Assembly (NCBI GenBank): GCA_038062615.1
Contig: JBBTWV010000019.1
Coordinates: 1-20,107 of the forward strand
From: JBBTWV01 sp038062615
GTDB lineage: Bacteria > Patescibacteriota > Gracilibacteria > UBA1369 > UM-FILTER-53-11
Length of the DNA stretch: 20,107 bases
Reading direction: 5' to 3'
A program made the position numbers and the translations under genes. This document shows positions 13,745-20,107 of the stretch, piece by piece. The notes below the pieces were generated by a model. It was not told the origin of the DNA and did not search any database. It saw only the letters and a program-made list of their open reading frames with translations. The stretch's first letter is position 1, and each line of letters begins with the position of its first letter.

Positions 13745-16156
13745 ATGACACCTAAAAGCCTTCCAACTTTTGAGGACCTTAGCCTTAAAGATTACAGGCC
13801 ACTCCAGGAGTATCCCAAAGATGAGCTGCTGGAGCGTTTTCGCATCGCTTATACGTACCGGCTATTCGATGAGATGCTACAGGCGGCCTGGCAGAAGCAA
13901 GGAAGACTCAGAATCATACTTTCATCCCAGGGGAAAGAAATGCTTCATTTGTGCCACGCAGCAATTCTTAGGCCCGGAGATTTTGATGTCGGCTACTACC
14001 GGGAGTTAAGTTTTATGTATTTTTTGCATGCATTGGGTAAAGGGGGTTTATCGCTGGAGGAGTGTGGTGCACAGGCTCTCAGCGATCCTTTCAATGATAT
14101 CAGCGGAAGCGGCCGGCACATGCCGGGTCACGTTGGTTCCAAATGGCGTAATCCGCATGGAGGTTTGGTTGACATGGGGAATCAGGTAAATGTTTTTGCC
14201 GGAGAAAGTCCTATTGCCGCACAAATTGGCCCTGCCGTTGGAATGGCGGATGCATCTCTCCATTGGCAAAGAATATTGGGGCAATTAAGTACTCCTTTTC
14301 ATACAAAAGGTGAAATAATCCACGTCAAAATTGGAGATTCCGGTTGTGCCAAAGGTCAGTTCTTGGAGGGTGTGATGGCCTCCCTTGTTGCAGAAAACAG
14401 GCCTCTAGTTTTTACCGTCATGAATGATGGCTGGGGAATTGGTGCCCATAGTGATGAGCAAATTCCTGGAGGGGAAGTGGCTCCTTTGGTGGCAGGGATT
14501 ATGGAGGCTCATCAATGTAGAGCAACAAATTGGGCTCAGATGAAGGCCACTTATGGGCAGGTTTTTAATAATGTTCGTGATGGGAAAAGCGGCCCTGTTC
14601 TTATTGAAGCCTTTACCAGCCAGCCTGCGGGTCACTCCACAACTAGCGACCCGCGAAGGATAAAAACTCCACAGGAACTTCTCTTAGAAAAGGAAAATGA
14701 CGGCTTACCGGCTTTTGAAAAACAGCTCATTGAGTTAGGGATCGCTACTCCAGCTGAAATTGACGCTGTAAAAGCTGCAGCAAAAGAAGCGGTTGAAGCG
14801 GCCAAAAATAATTCTTGGAATGCCTATGCTGAGCCTATTCAGGCAGAAGCACGGGCTGCGATCGCGGCCATAGAAGCTCTCAAAGATGTCATGGAGGATT
14901 TTGGAACGGTGTTTCAACCAATAATGGAGCTACTGAGAAATACTCTCACGAGCACGGCAAATGAACTTAAGAGAAAAAATGTTGACAGTGCTTTACAAGA
15001 AGCGGCTCGTTATTCAGCGGGTTCAAATCATCAGTCAGCTCTTGATCTTCGGTCTCTTGCTCGTCGGTATCATGTAAGACTCAAAAATGTCATGGTTTCT
15101 AATCTCAACGATGAAACCCCAACGAGCCTTTTACATCTTCCAGCAGTGCCGATTCAGGAAGGCGTGGAAAAAGTCAGTGGTGCAGCCATTATGAGAGACT
15201 GTTTTGATTACCACCTTACAAATAATCCCTTGGTGGTGCTCACCGGCCAAGATGTAGAAAATTTAGGTGGGTATTATCTTGAAGTTCAAGGGCTAGCCAA
15301 GAAACACGGTGCTGAAAGGGTTTCAGAAAGTGGAATTCGTGAATCTACGACTGCAGGGAGAGTTATGGGAATGGCGGCTCGCGGCCTTCGACCTATTGTC
15401 GTTGGAGGTTACATTAATTATCTGCCAGACCAGTTGGACCAATTCTATAATCAAATTGGGTGTTATCGTGATTTAACGGATGGCCGACAAATTGCTCCGG
15501 TTACTTTTGTACTCAATGGAGATCGTCTTGATGGACCTTTTCATGCGAGTTCTTTAGCCGGTATACTTACAAACTTGCGAGGATTTTGCGTCGTATATGC
15601 GCGTAATCAAGTACAGGCGAGTGGAGCAATTACGGCCTCATTAAAGGGAAATGATCCTGTTATTATTGTCAGTCCCATGAAACTCATGCGGGGAGGTAAT
15701 CATAATGTAGTTCTCAATAATGGCGAATTTACGATTCCTATTGGAGACAGTGAAGTTATTCGAGAAGGCAGACATGTTACGATTGTTACATTGGGATATT
15801 GCTGCACCGTGGCGCAGGAAGCTGCTCAAGTTTTAAGCGATAAATACGGAATTGAGGTTGAGATTGTGGATGCACAGACACTTCTGCCGGTTGTAGATAA
15901 AAATGGTGCAGCTCGAAAATCGTGTCTTAAAACACGCCATGTTATTTTCTTAAGTGAAGATGTTCCTCATGGTGTTTCGGCATATCTTGCAAGTAATATT
16001 TTGGAAAATTGCGACGAACCAATAAAAAGGCGTCATCTCGATGCCACTGCGAACATGACAAGAACGGGTATTGATGGCGATCACTGGTCCAAACCTCAGG
16101 TAGAAGATGTCATTAGAGCGGTTTTGGCACTTCGGCACGATTTAGTGAGACTGTAA
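13745..16156 (+). CDS. Fused alpha/beta E1 component of a 2-oxoacid dehydrogenase
   Basis: An 803-residue ThDP enzyme that should decarboxylate a 2-oxoacid (pyruvate or branched-chain) and pass the acyl group to a lipoyl E2. The alpha half has the ThDP motif IGDSGCAKG (G197, D198; canonical GDG reads GDS) through MNDG (N227), and AGHSTTSDP (about 295-303), the usual phosphorylation-loop region. A helical linker of about 100 residues follows. The beta half begins near KVSGAAIMRDCFDYHL and carries GQDVENLGGYYLEVQGL, SESGIRESTTAG with the ThDP-activating Glu, and GLRPIVVGGYINYLPDQLDQ. Fused E1 proteins are known in several phyla. No E2, E3 or lipoylation gene is present in the window. Its end overlaps convergent murC by 15 nt. 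Substrate unassigned. Confidence 0.9.
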   Translation: MTPKSLPTFEDLSLKDYRPLQEYPKDELLERFRIAYTYRLFDEMLQAAWQKQGRLRIILSSQGKEMLHLCHAAILRPGDFDVGYYRELSFMYFLHALGKGGLSLEECGAQALSDPFNDISGSGRHMPGHVGSKWRNPHGGLVDMGNQVNVFAGESPIAAQIGPAVGMADASLHWQRILGQLSTPFHTKGEIIHVKIGDSGCAKGQFLEGVMASLVAENRPLVFTVMNDGWGIGAHSDEQIPGGEVAPLVAGIMEAHQCRATNWAQMKATYGQVFNNVRDGKSGPVLIEAFTSQPAGHSTTSDPRRIKTPQELLLEKENDGLPAFEKQLIELGIATPAEIDAVKAAAKEAVEAAKNNSWNAYAEPIQAEARAAIAAIEALKDVMEDFGTVFQPIMELLRNTLTSTANELKRKNVDSALQEAARYSAGSNHQSALDLRSLARRYHVRLKNVMVSNLNDETPTSLLHLPAVPIQEGVEKVSGAAIMRDCFDYHLTNNPLVVLTGQDVENLGGYYLEVQGLAKKHGAERVSESGIRESTTAGRVMGMAARGLRPIVVGGYINYLPDQLDQFYNQIGCYRDLTDGRQIAPVTFVLNGDRLDGPFHASSLAGILTNLRGFCVVYARNQVQASGAITASLKGNDPVIIVSPMKLMRGGNHNVVLNNGEFTIPIGDSEVIREGRHVTIVTLGYCCTVAQEAAQVLSDKYGIEVEIVDAQTLLPVVDKNGAARKSCLKTRHVIFLSEDVPHGVSAYLASNILENCDEPIKRRHLDATANMTRTGIDGDHWSKPQVEDVIRAVLALRHDLVRL

Positions 16157-17518
16157 GAGCTCTTCGCTCACCTTCCATACATCCCCCGCCCCCATGGTTA
16201 TTACCACGTCGAAGTTTTTGGCGTGTTCGCGCAGGTAATAAATGGTTCCCGCAAGGCCATCTTCCAGCCGTGCTTGTGTCTTGTTTTTTTGGATCTCATC
16301 CACGAGCATTTGAGCAGAAACGGCGTCTATGTCGCTTTTTGTGTCGCGCACTTCGTAAATATTCGGAATGATGACCTCATCGGCCTCTTTAAATGAAACG
16401 CCAAAATCCTTAAGTAAGTTTTTGGTGCGATTATATTGATGCGGCTGAAAAACCACGCAGATTTTTTTCTTGGGATACATCTCGCGAGCCGCCTGTAAGG
16501 TAGCGGTAATTTCGGCAGGATGATGAGCGTAGTCATCAATCAAAATAGTTTTGCCAAACTTCCCTTTTTGTTCAAAGCGGCGGTAGGCACCTTGGTAGCC
16601 ATGTAAGCTTTTGAGAATATCCCGAGGTGCGGTGCCAAGCGTGGAGCAGACACTAAAGGCGGAGAGCGCATTGGTGCGGTTGTGCACGCCTGGAATTTTG
16701 AGATCCAACTTCCCTGCTTCAACTCCGTGATGGAAAATCTTTTTTTCACGCAGAGAAAAATCGGCATTTTCATAATGAGCACCGTACGTAAACGTATTGT
16801 AGCTAGGGAATTTTTTGGACTGCATCGTGCGGATAACTTCATGCACGTCGTCATCATCAAGATTTCCAAAAAAGTACCCGTCCGGCGGGAGTTTTTCGGT
16901 AAATTCCCGGAAAGCATCCAAGTAATCCTCAAAATCTTTGTAATAGTCTAAATGATCCGGATCCAGCGTGTGCAGCACAATAGCGCGTGGCGAGTAATTC
17001 AAAAAAGCACGGCGGTATTCACAAGCTTCCAGCACCAGGATTTTGCTCTTCCCTACTCGATAATTAAGGTTTTTGAGCTCTTTTAACTTGGTACCCAAAA
17101 TGACGGTGGGATCAAAATTATTTTCAATGAGAGCTTTGGCAATAAGTGCCGTAATGGTAGATTTTCCATGCGTGCCGCAAATGGCAATCGTATAAAAATG
17201 ATGCGTGAGCTGGCCCACCGCTTGTGGATAACTCAGAACCGGAATTTTCTGCCGCTCCGCTTCACGCAGCGCAGGATGGTTCTCTGGCACGGCCAGGGAA
17301 TGGATCACTAATTCGGTTTTTGGTGGCAACTTTGCTGATGCTGCTCCAATTTGAATCTTCACTCCTAATTTTTCCAGATGTTGGGTTAAGGCGTTTTCCT
17401 CTTGGTCTGTGCCACTCAACTTTTTCCCCTGGGCATGAAGCACACCGGCCAGAGCGCTCACTCCAATGCCGCCAATCCCTATTAAATGTATTCGTTGGCT
17501 CTCCAGAACTAAGTCCAT
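16142..17518 (-). CDS. murC: UDP-N-acetylmuramate--L-alanine ligase
   Basis: A 458-residue Mur ligase that adds L-alanine to UDP-MurNAc with ATP, the first peptide step of peptidoglycan synthesis, in the cytoplasm. It has the N-terminal Rossmann motif HLIGIGGIGVSALAG (11-25), the P-loop GTHGKST (115-121), a central-domain GVHNRTNALSA, and the MurC-typical DDYAHHPAEI and FQPHQYNRTK in the C-terminal part. The length is normal. An in-frame ATG at 17524 is possible, but GAGG lies 2 nt before that one and 8 nt before the ATG at 17518, which favours the latter. The gene is divergent from the FtsB/DivIC-like gene, linking wall precursor synthesis to division. Intact motifs make function likely. Confidence 0.96.
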   Translation of the reverse strand: MDLVLESQRIHLIGIGGIGVSALAGVLHAQGKKLSGTDQEENALTQHLEKLGVKIQIGAASAKLPPKTELVIHSLAVPENHPALREAERQKIPVLSYPQAVGQLTHHFYTIAICGTHGKSTITALIAKALIENNFDPTVILGTKLKELKNLNYRVGKSKILVLEACEYRRAFLNYSPRAIVLHTLDPDHLDYYKDFEDYLDAFREFTEKLPPDGYFFGNLDDDDVHEVIRTMQSKKFPSYNTFTYGAHYENADFSLREKKIFHHGVEAGKLDLKIPGVHNRTNALSAFSVCSTLGTAPRDILKSLHGYQGAYRRFEQKGKFGKTILIDDYAHHPAEITATLQAAREMYPKKKICVVFQPHQYNRTKNLLKDFGVSFKEADEVIIPNIYEVRDTKSDIDAVSAQMLVDEIQKNKTQARLEDGLAGTIYYLREHAKNFDVVITMGAGDVWKVSEELLQSH

Positions 17519-17519
17519 T

Positions 17520-17548
17520 TTCATAACCTCATTGTAATCCGATATAAT
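17520..17548 (+). promoter_or_regulatory. Promoter for the FtsB/DivIC-like gene
   Basis: TTCATA (17520-17525) and TATAAT (17543-17548) are 17 bp apart on the plus strand. The ATG at 17575 gives a leader of about 20 nt. On the opposite strand a TATTAT box overlaps the same A/T core, so murC may share this divergent region. Confidence 0.55.
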
Positions 17549-17574
17549 AGCCGCGTGAACCTCAAGTTTTACCT

Positions 17575-17985
17575 ATGATTACTACGCCGCATATCTCGCG
17601 AACTACCAAGCTTATACTCATGATCGAGTTCATTCTTTTGTCATACATGCTCTATGTTCTCAGCACCTCGCTCTACAAAAGCTACCAAGTGGATCGCTTT
17701 ATTCAAAATGCGCAGGATGAAAACACGAAATTAGAAAAAGCCAACTCCATGCTGGCAGAGGATTATGAATATTATCGGTCTGATGCTTACAAAGAAAAAA
17801 TCGCCAAACAGAATTTTGGGCTTATTCGTCCGGGCGAGGAGGTCATTGTTTTGGCACCGCCAAGCCGTCCATACCTTTCTAGCGAGCAGCAAGTGACGCA
17901 AGTGAATGGCCAGTACTATCAAAGTCTCAGCAATCCGCGAAAGTGGTTCCTTTTCTTTTTTGATAGGGAGCGGTTTGCCTTATAG
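17575..17985 (+). CDS. FtsB/DivIC-like septum formation initiator
   Basis: A 136-residue bitopic membrane protein. A transmembrane helix at about 12-30 is followed by a coiled-coil stretch (about 38-68, FIQNAQDENTKLEKANSMLA) and the FtsB/DivIC signature YRSDAYKEKIAKQNFGLIRP then GEEVIVL. In other bacteria FtsB/DivIC bridges FtsL and FtsQ/DivIB in the divisome. The C-terminal 40 residues are less conserved. It is divergent from murC, and its stop overlaps the convergent PLP-enzyme gene by 6 nt. Family is clear; whether it is closer to FtsB or DivIC cannot be decided here. Confidence 0.88.
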   Translation: MITTPHISRTTKLILMIEFILLSYMLYVLSTSLYKSYQVDRFIQNAQDENTKLEKANSMLAEDYEYYRSDAYKEKIAKQNFGLIRPGEEVIVLAPPSRPYLSSEQQVTQVNGQYYQSLSNPRKWFLFFFDRERFAL

Positions 17986-19137
17986 CGTCACGCCTTCGGA
18001 CCACGTCCCGTTCCCAAGATACTTAGCCTCTTCGCTTGTTACGAGGGTGTTTTGATAGCGATCAGCAAGATCATAACGGATCGTGAGAATTCCCAGCTTG
18101 CCATCTGCCGCAAGCTGCCTGGCAATATCCACGGCGGCGGCGCTGGTTCTCCCAAATGTATCTCGGCGAACTTTTTCTAAGTTTATTCTTTCAAATGCCT
18201 CTTCCCAGTCTTGTTTTCGTACGAGCCAGCTTTTGGTAATGCGGTTTTCACTAATGAGTCTTGCTGCTTCAGGAAATTTAAGTCCACGCGGTAGGTTGGT
18301 AGCTCCATCGGCACCAAAAAGAGTAACTTCCGGCTCACGAACTTCCTCTGCGAGCGGCCCGTTGATTTTTTCATAGGCATATGGCGCATGGGCTCCTTCA
18401 AAAACATGAAGTTCAACATTTGGGTACGCTTCACGGAAAACATCATGAAAGCCAATAGCCGAGGTTCCATTACCAACCGCGAGGACGATGGCATCAAGAG
18501 GTGCACCCTGGATTTTGAGAAGTGCATCGCGTGCAATGGCTCGGCAGGATTCAACGGTCGTCGGGATTATTGAATGATTAGGGAATGCCAACTTTTTTTC
18601 GTGGCGCAGCTTAACATTGTTCCCAGAAAACACGCGTGCTTGAAACGAATCAATGGCCTGTACCAAAAAACCATCGACATCCATAATTTCCCCAAAAACT
18701 TCTTCATTTTTTCCATGGTTCATGGCTTCTTCAATGAGCGCGCGTCTCACCGGATCCATCCGCGTAATGGTGATGCGCCTTGAGTAGCCGAGAGCCCCAC
18801 CAATAAGCCCAAAAGCGTTGCCGGCACTGCCAGTGCTCACTTCTTCCAGTACCGTTTGCTTCGGCGTTATTTTTTGCTCCATCTCGTGCAGACGGTCAAT
18901 AAAACTTCGGGAATAATGGCACTCGGCAAGACTTTTGGTTGAGTCATACACAAAAATAGTTGAATGACCTTCGGCTAATTTCATAACTTCACCACAGTCA
19001 TTGATCTCATGTAGAAGTCTGTAGAGTTGCTCGCGTTCTTCTCCCGCAATGTGGCGCGGGCTTGGAAATTTGTCTCGAACTTCTTCGGTGAGACTCAGAA
19101 ATCGTTTGTATGATGCCGAAAGGGGTACTGTTTCCAT
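17980..19137 (-). CDS. PLP-dependent enzyme, fold type II (cysteine-synthase-like), atypical active site
   Basis: A 385-residue protein with the fold-type-II layout. STGSAGNAFG (101-110) stands where cysteine synthases have TSGNTG, binding the substrate carboxylate. VGNGTSAIG (221-229) replaces the usual GTGGT phosphate-cradling loop. DLADRYQNTL near the end matches the PLP-ring contact region. The Schiff-base motif S-x-K-D-R is not obvious: the region is DSTKSLAECHYSRS (65-78), with K68 one residue before a Ser. It may use K68 or be catalytically altered. I cannot name the reaction; amino-acid beta-elimination or replacement is family-typical. It is divergent from a TrmB-like regulator, which may control it. 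The start at 19137 is supported by a TACAAT box 11 nt upstream. Confidence 0.78.
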   Translation of the reverse strand: METVPLSASYKRFLSLTEEVRDKFPSPRHIAGEEREQLYRLLHEINDCGEVMKLAEGHSTIFVYDSTKSLAECHYSRSFIDRLHEMEQKITPKQTVLEEVSTGSAGNAFGLIGGALGYSRRITITRMDPVRRALIEEAMNHGKNEEVFGEIMDVDGFLVQAIDSFQARVFSGNNVKLRHEKKLAFPNHSIIPTTVESCRAIARDALLKIQGAPLDAIVLAVGNGTSAIGFHDVFREAYPNVELHVFEGAHAPYAYEKINGPLAEEVREPEVTLFGADGATNLPRGLKFPEAARLISENRITKSWLVRKQDWEEAFERINLEKVRRDTFGRTSAAAVDIARQLAADGKLGILTIRYDLADRYQNTLVTSEEAKYLGNGTWSEGVTL

Positions 19138-19148
19138 GTCGCGATTTT

Positions 19149-19154
19149 ATTGTA
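19149..19154 (-). promoter_or_regulatory. -10 box for the PLP-enzyme gene
   Basis: Minus-strand TACAAT ends 11 nt before the ATG at 19137, giving a leader of about 5 nt. The -35 is poor. The GCAATATTGC palindrome (19160-19169) lies directly upstream in the spacer, where a regulator could act. Confidence 0.4.
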
Positions 19155-19159
19155 TAGTC

Positions 19160-19200
19160 GCAATATTGCAACTGATGTTGATATTTGCTCGACATATCAA
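19160..19200. promoter_or_regulatory. Two dyads in the divergent intergenic region
   Basis: GCAATATTGC (19160-19169) is a perfect 10-bp palindrome. TTGATAT (19178-19184) and ATATCAA (19194-19200) form a 7-bp inverted repeat with a 9-bp centre. Both lie between the PLP-enzyme gene and the TrmB-like gene. They are operator candidates for the TrmB-like protein; no experimental basis. Confidence 0.4.
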
Positions 19201-19237
19201 TAATGTCCAATTCTCCTGTTAAAATAGGCAAAATGGT

Positions 19238-19269
19238 GATAAAATATAAATAAGTAGATTACTATCTAC
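19238..19269 (+). promoter_or_regulatory. -10 box and operator-like dyad of the TrmB-like gene
   Basis: TAAAAT (19240-19245), preceded by TG one base away (TGATAAAAT, counting from 19237), looks like an extended -10. The expected start site falls next to GTAGAT-TACT-ATCTAC (19254-19269), a perfect 6-bp inverted repeat ending 4 nt before the ATG at 19274. A protein bound there would block transcription or translation, which suits autorepression. Confidence 0.4.
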
Positions 19270-19273
19270 ATTT

Positions 19274-20050
19274 ATGATTCCACAACTTCAGCGGTTCGGT
19301 TTTACACGCAATGAAGCCAATGTGTATGTGGCGGGCCTCAAACTTGGCAACTGCACCATTCAGCAAATTGCCAATGAAACGGGTCTTAATCGCATTACGG
19401 TTCACAGCATTATTGAGAAGTTTGAAGGTCTCCAGATTTTTATTCGTAGTTACGAGGGCAAGCGGCGTCGGGTATCAGCCGTTTCTCCCGCGTGGTTGGA
19501 GTCTTTGCTCAAGCGCAAAGAAAGAGAAGTGCAACAAGAGCGTCAAGCCCTCAAAGAAGTTTTTCCCTCGCTCCAGGAACTCTACCGTCGTATGCAGCGC
19601 GGAGTGCAGGTCTCTACTTTTAGTGATGAAAAAGGCTACGAAGAAATTTGTGAAGATGTACTTACGGCAAAAACGGAAATTCTTGAGTACGCCAATATTG
19701 ATGAGCTTAATAAGGTAATTGGTCCCTACATTGCCAAAGATTATCTTCCGCGCAAACATAGGTTGCAGATCCCTACCAAGTTTCTTTTTGTGGATAGCTC
19801 CAGCGCTCGCACCTACATCAAAAAGAACTACTTGGATTACCCCGGCGCAGCACCTATGGAAGTAAAATTTATTGATCCTAAAGAATTTTCACTGGATGCC
19901 TTTTTTGTGATTTATGACGACAAGCTGGCTATCCTCACTCCGGCCACGCTCTCCGGCATTATCATCCAAGACAAAGCTATCTCGGACTCTTTAAGGCCGT
20001 TTTTCCATTTTGTTTGGAGCCGCGCTGGCGAGGGTGTTAAGAACTTTTGA
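19274..20050 (+). CDS. TrmB-family transcriptional regulator
   Basis: A 258-residue DNA-binding protein. Residues 1-60 are a winged HTH of the TrmB type: LQRFGFTRNEANVYVAGLKL, then the recognition region IQQIANETGLNRITVHSIIE. A charged helical segment at about 75-110 (KRKEREVQQERQALKEVF) suggests a dimerising coiled coil. The C-terminal half (about 120-255) resembles the TrmB effector-binding region, with a PLD-like beta-alpha fold (KTEILEYANIDELNKVIGPY). TrmB proteins were first described as sugar-responsive in archaea; bacterial members are common and mostly uncharacterised. It is divergent from the PLP-enzyme gene, which, with the shared dyads, is the best target guess. The ligand is unknown. 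The stop is 2 nt from the tRNA's CCA end. Confidence 0.85.
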   Translation: MIPQLQRFGFTRNEANVYVAGLKLGNCTIQQIANETGLNRITVHSIIEKFEGLQIFIRSYEGKRRRVSAVSPAWLESLLKRKEREVQQERQALKEVFPSLQELYRRMQRGVQVSTFSDEKGYEEICEDVLTAKTEILEYANIDELNKVIGPYIAKDYLPRKHRLQIPTKFLFVDSSSARTYIKKNYLDYPGAAPMEVKFIDPKEFSLDAFFVIYDDKLAILTPATLSGIIIQDKAISDSLRPFFHFVWSRAGEGVKNF

Positions 20051-20052
20051 TT

Positions 20053-20107
20053 TGGTTGCGGGGACAGGATTCGAACCTGCGACCTCAAGGTTATGAGCCT
20101 TGCGAGC
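20053..20107 (-). tRNA. tRNA-Met (CAU), 5' part cut by the window edge
   Basis: Reading the minus strand, the 3' side of the D stem (GCTC) is followed by a CAAGG/CCTTG anticodon stem with loop CTCATAA (anticodon CAT), a 5-nt variable loop, the T arm GCAGG-TTCGAAT-CCTGT, acceptor strand CCCCGCA, discriminator A and an encoded CCA (20053-20055). The anticodon stem lacks the three G-C pairs of initiators, so elongator Met is likelier; tRNA-Ile with lysidine is the alternative. The 5' half lies outside the window. Confidence 0.93.

Noticed and set aside
1..20107. Alternative genetic code (TGA as Gly)
   Set aside because: TGA serves as the terminal stop of several intact genes with family-normal lengths, for example the glycosyltransferase and yggT.

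Overview
The window looks like a chromosomal piece of a Patescibacteria/CPR-type bacterium (Parcubacteria-like). The inference rests on compact gene packing, the standard stop set (TGA acts as a stop, which argues against a Gracilibacteria-type code), few Shine-Dalgarno sites, large Ig-rich surface proteins beside cell-wall and division genes (MurC, FtsB/DivIC, YggT), and a TrmB-type regulator. No 16S rRNA or long phylogenetic marker was compared, so the assignment is tentative.

Layout. 1-2258 (minus) is the start of a large secreted protein made of FlgD-like Ig repeats, running off the left edge and driven by a consensus promoter. 2335-3453 (minus) is a GT4 (WbaZ-like) glycosyltransferase with a probable leaderless promoter. 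3481-5296 is an AT-rich island: two related 143/152-bp inverted-repeat elements in direct orientation enclose a small ORF, a VOC-fold protein and an EamA transporter. 5297-7807 (minus) is a four-gene group: chorismate-mutase-like protein, RsbW-like kinase, STAS anti-anti-sigma protein, and a PrsW-type intramembrane protease with a TPR-like tail. It resembles a partner-switching stress module joined to a membrane protease. A short fragment ending in an EPWH motif lies just upstream and may be a remnant of a VanY-type peptidase.

7909-11955 (plus) holds two surface proteins. The first has invasin/filamin-like Ig domains, one FN3 domain and a C-terminal anchor. The second has an N-terminal membrane segment, a four-cysteine cluster and a repetitive beta-rich body. 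Between them a nine-G run sits inside a possible promoter spacer. A strong intrinsic terminator at 11978-12007 closes this block. Then come yggT-cysS (overlapping by 4 nt), a fused alpha/beta 2-oxoacid dehydrogenase E1, convergent murC, a divergent FtsB/DivIC-like gene, and a PLP fold-type-II enzyme divergent from a TrmB-like regulator. The right edge cuts a minus-strand tRNA-Met(CAU) with an encoded CCA.

Functional reading. The window combines envelope construction (surface Ig proteins, glycosyltransferase, MurC, FtsB, YggT) with signalling across the membrane (PrsW/STAS/RsbW) and a few isolated metabolic enzymes. The least ordinary signals are the paired inverted-repeat elements around the AT-rich cassette, the chorismate-mutase-led switch operon whose first gene seems to have traded a catalytic residue for a promoter, the poly-G promoter, and the recurrent -10 boxes placed so close to start codons that transcripts would be leaderless.
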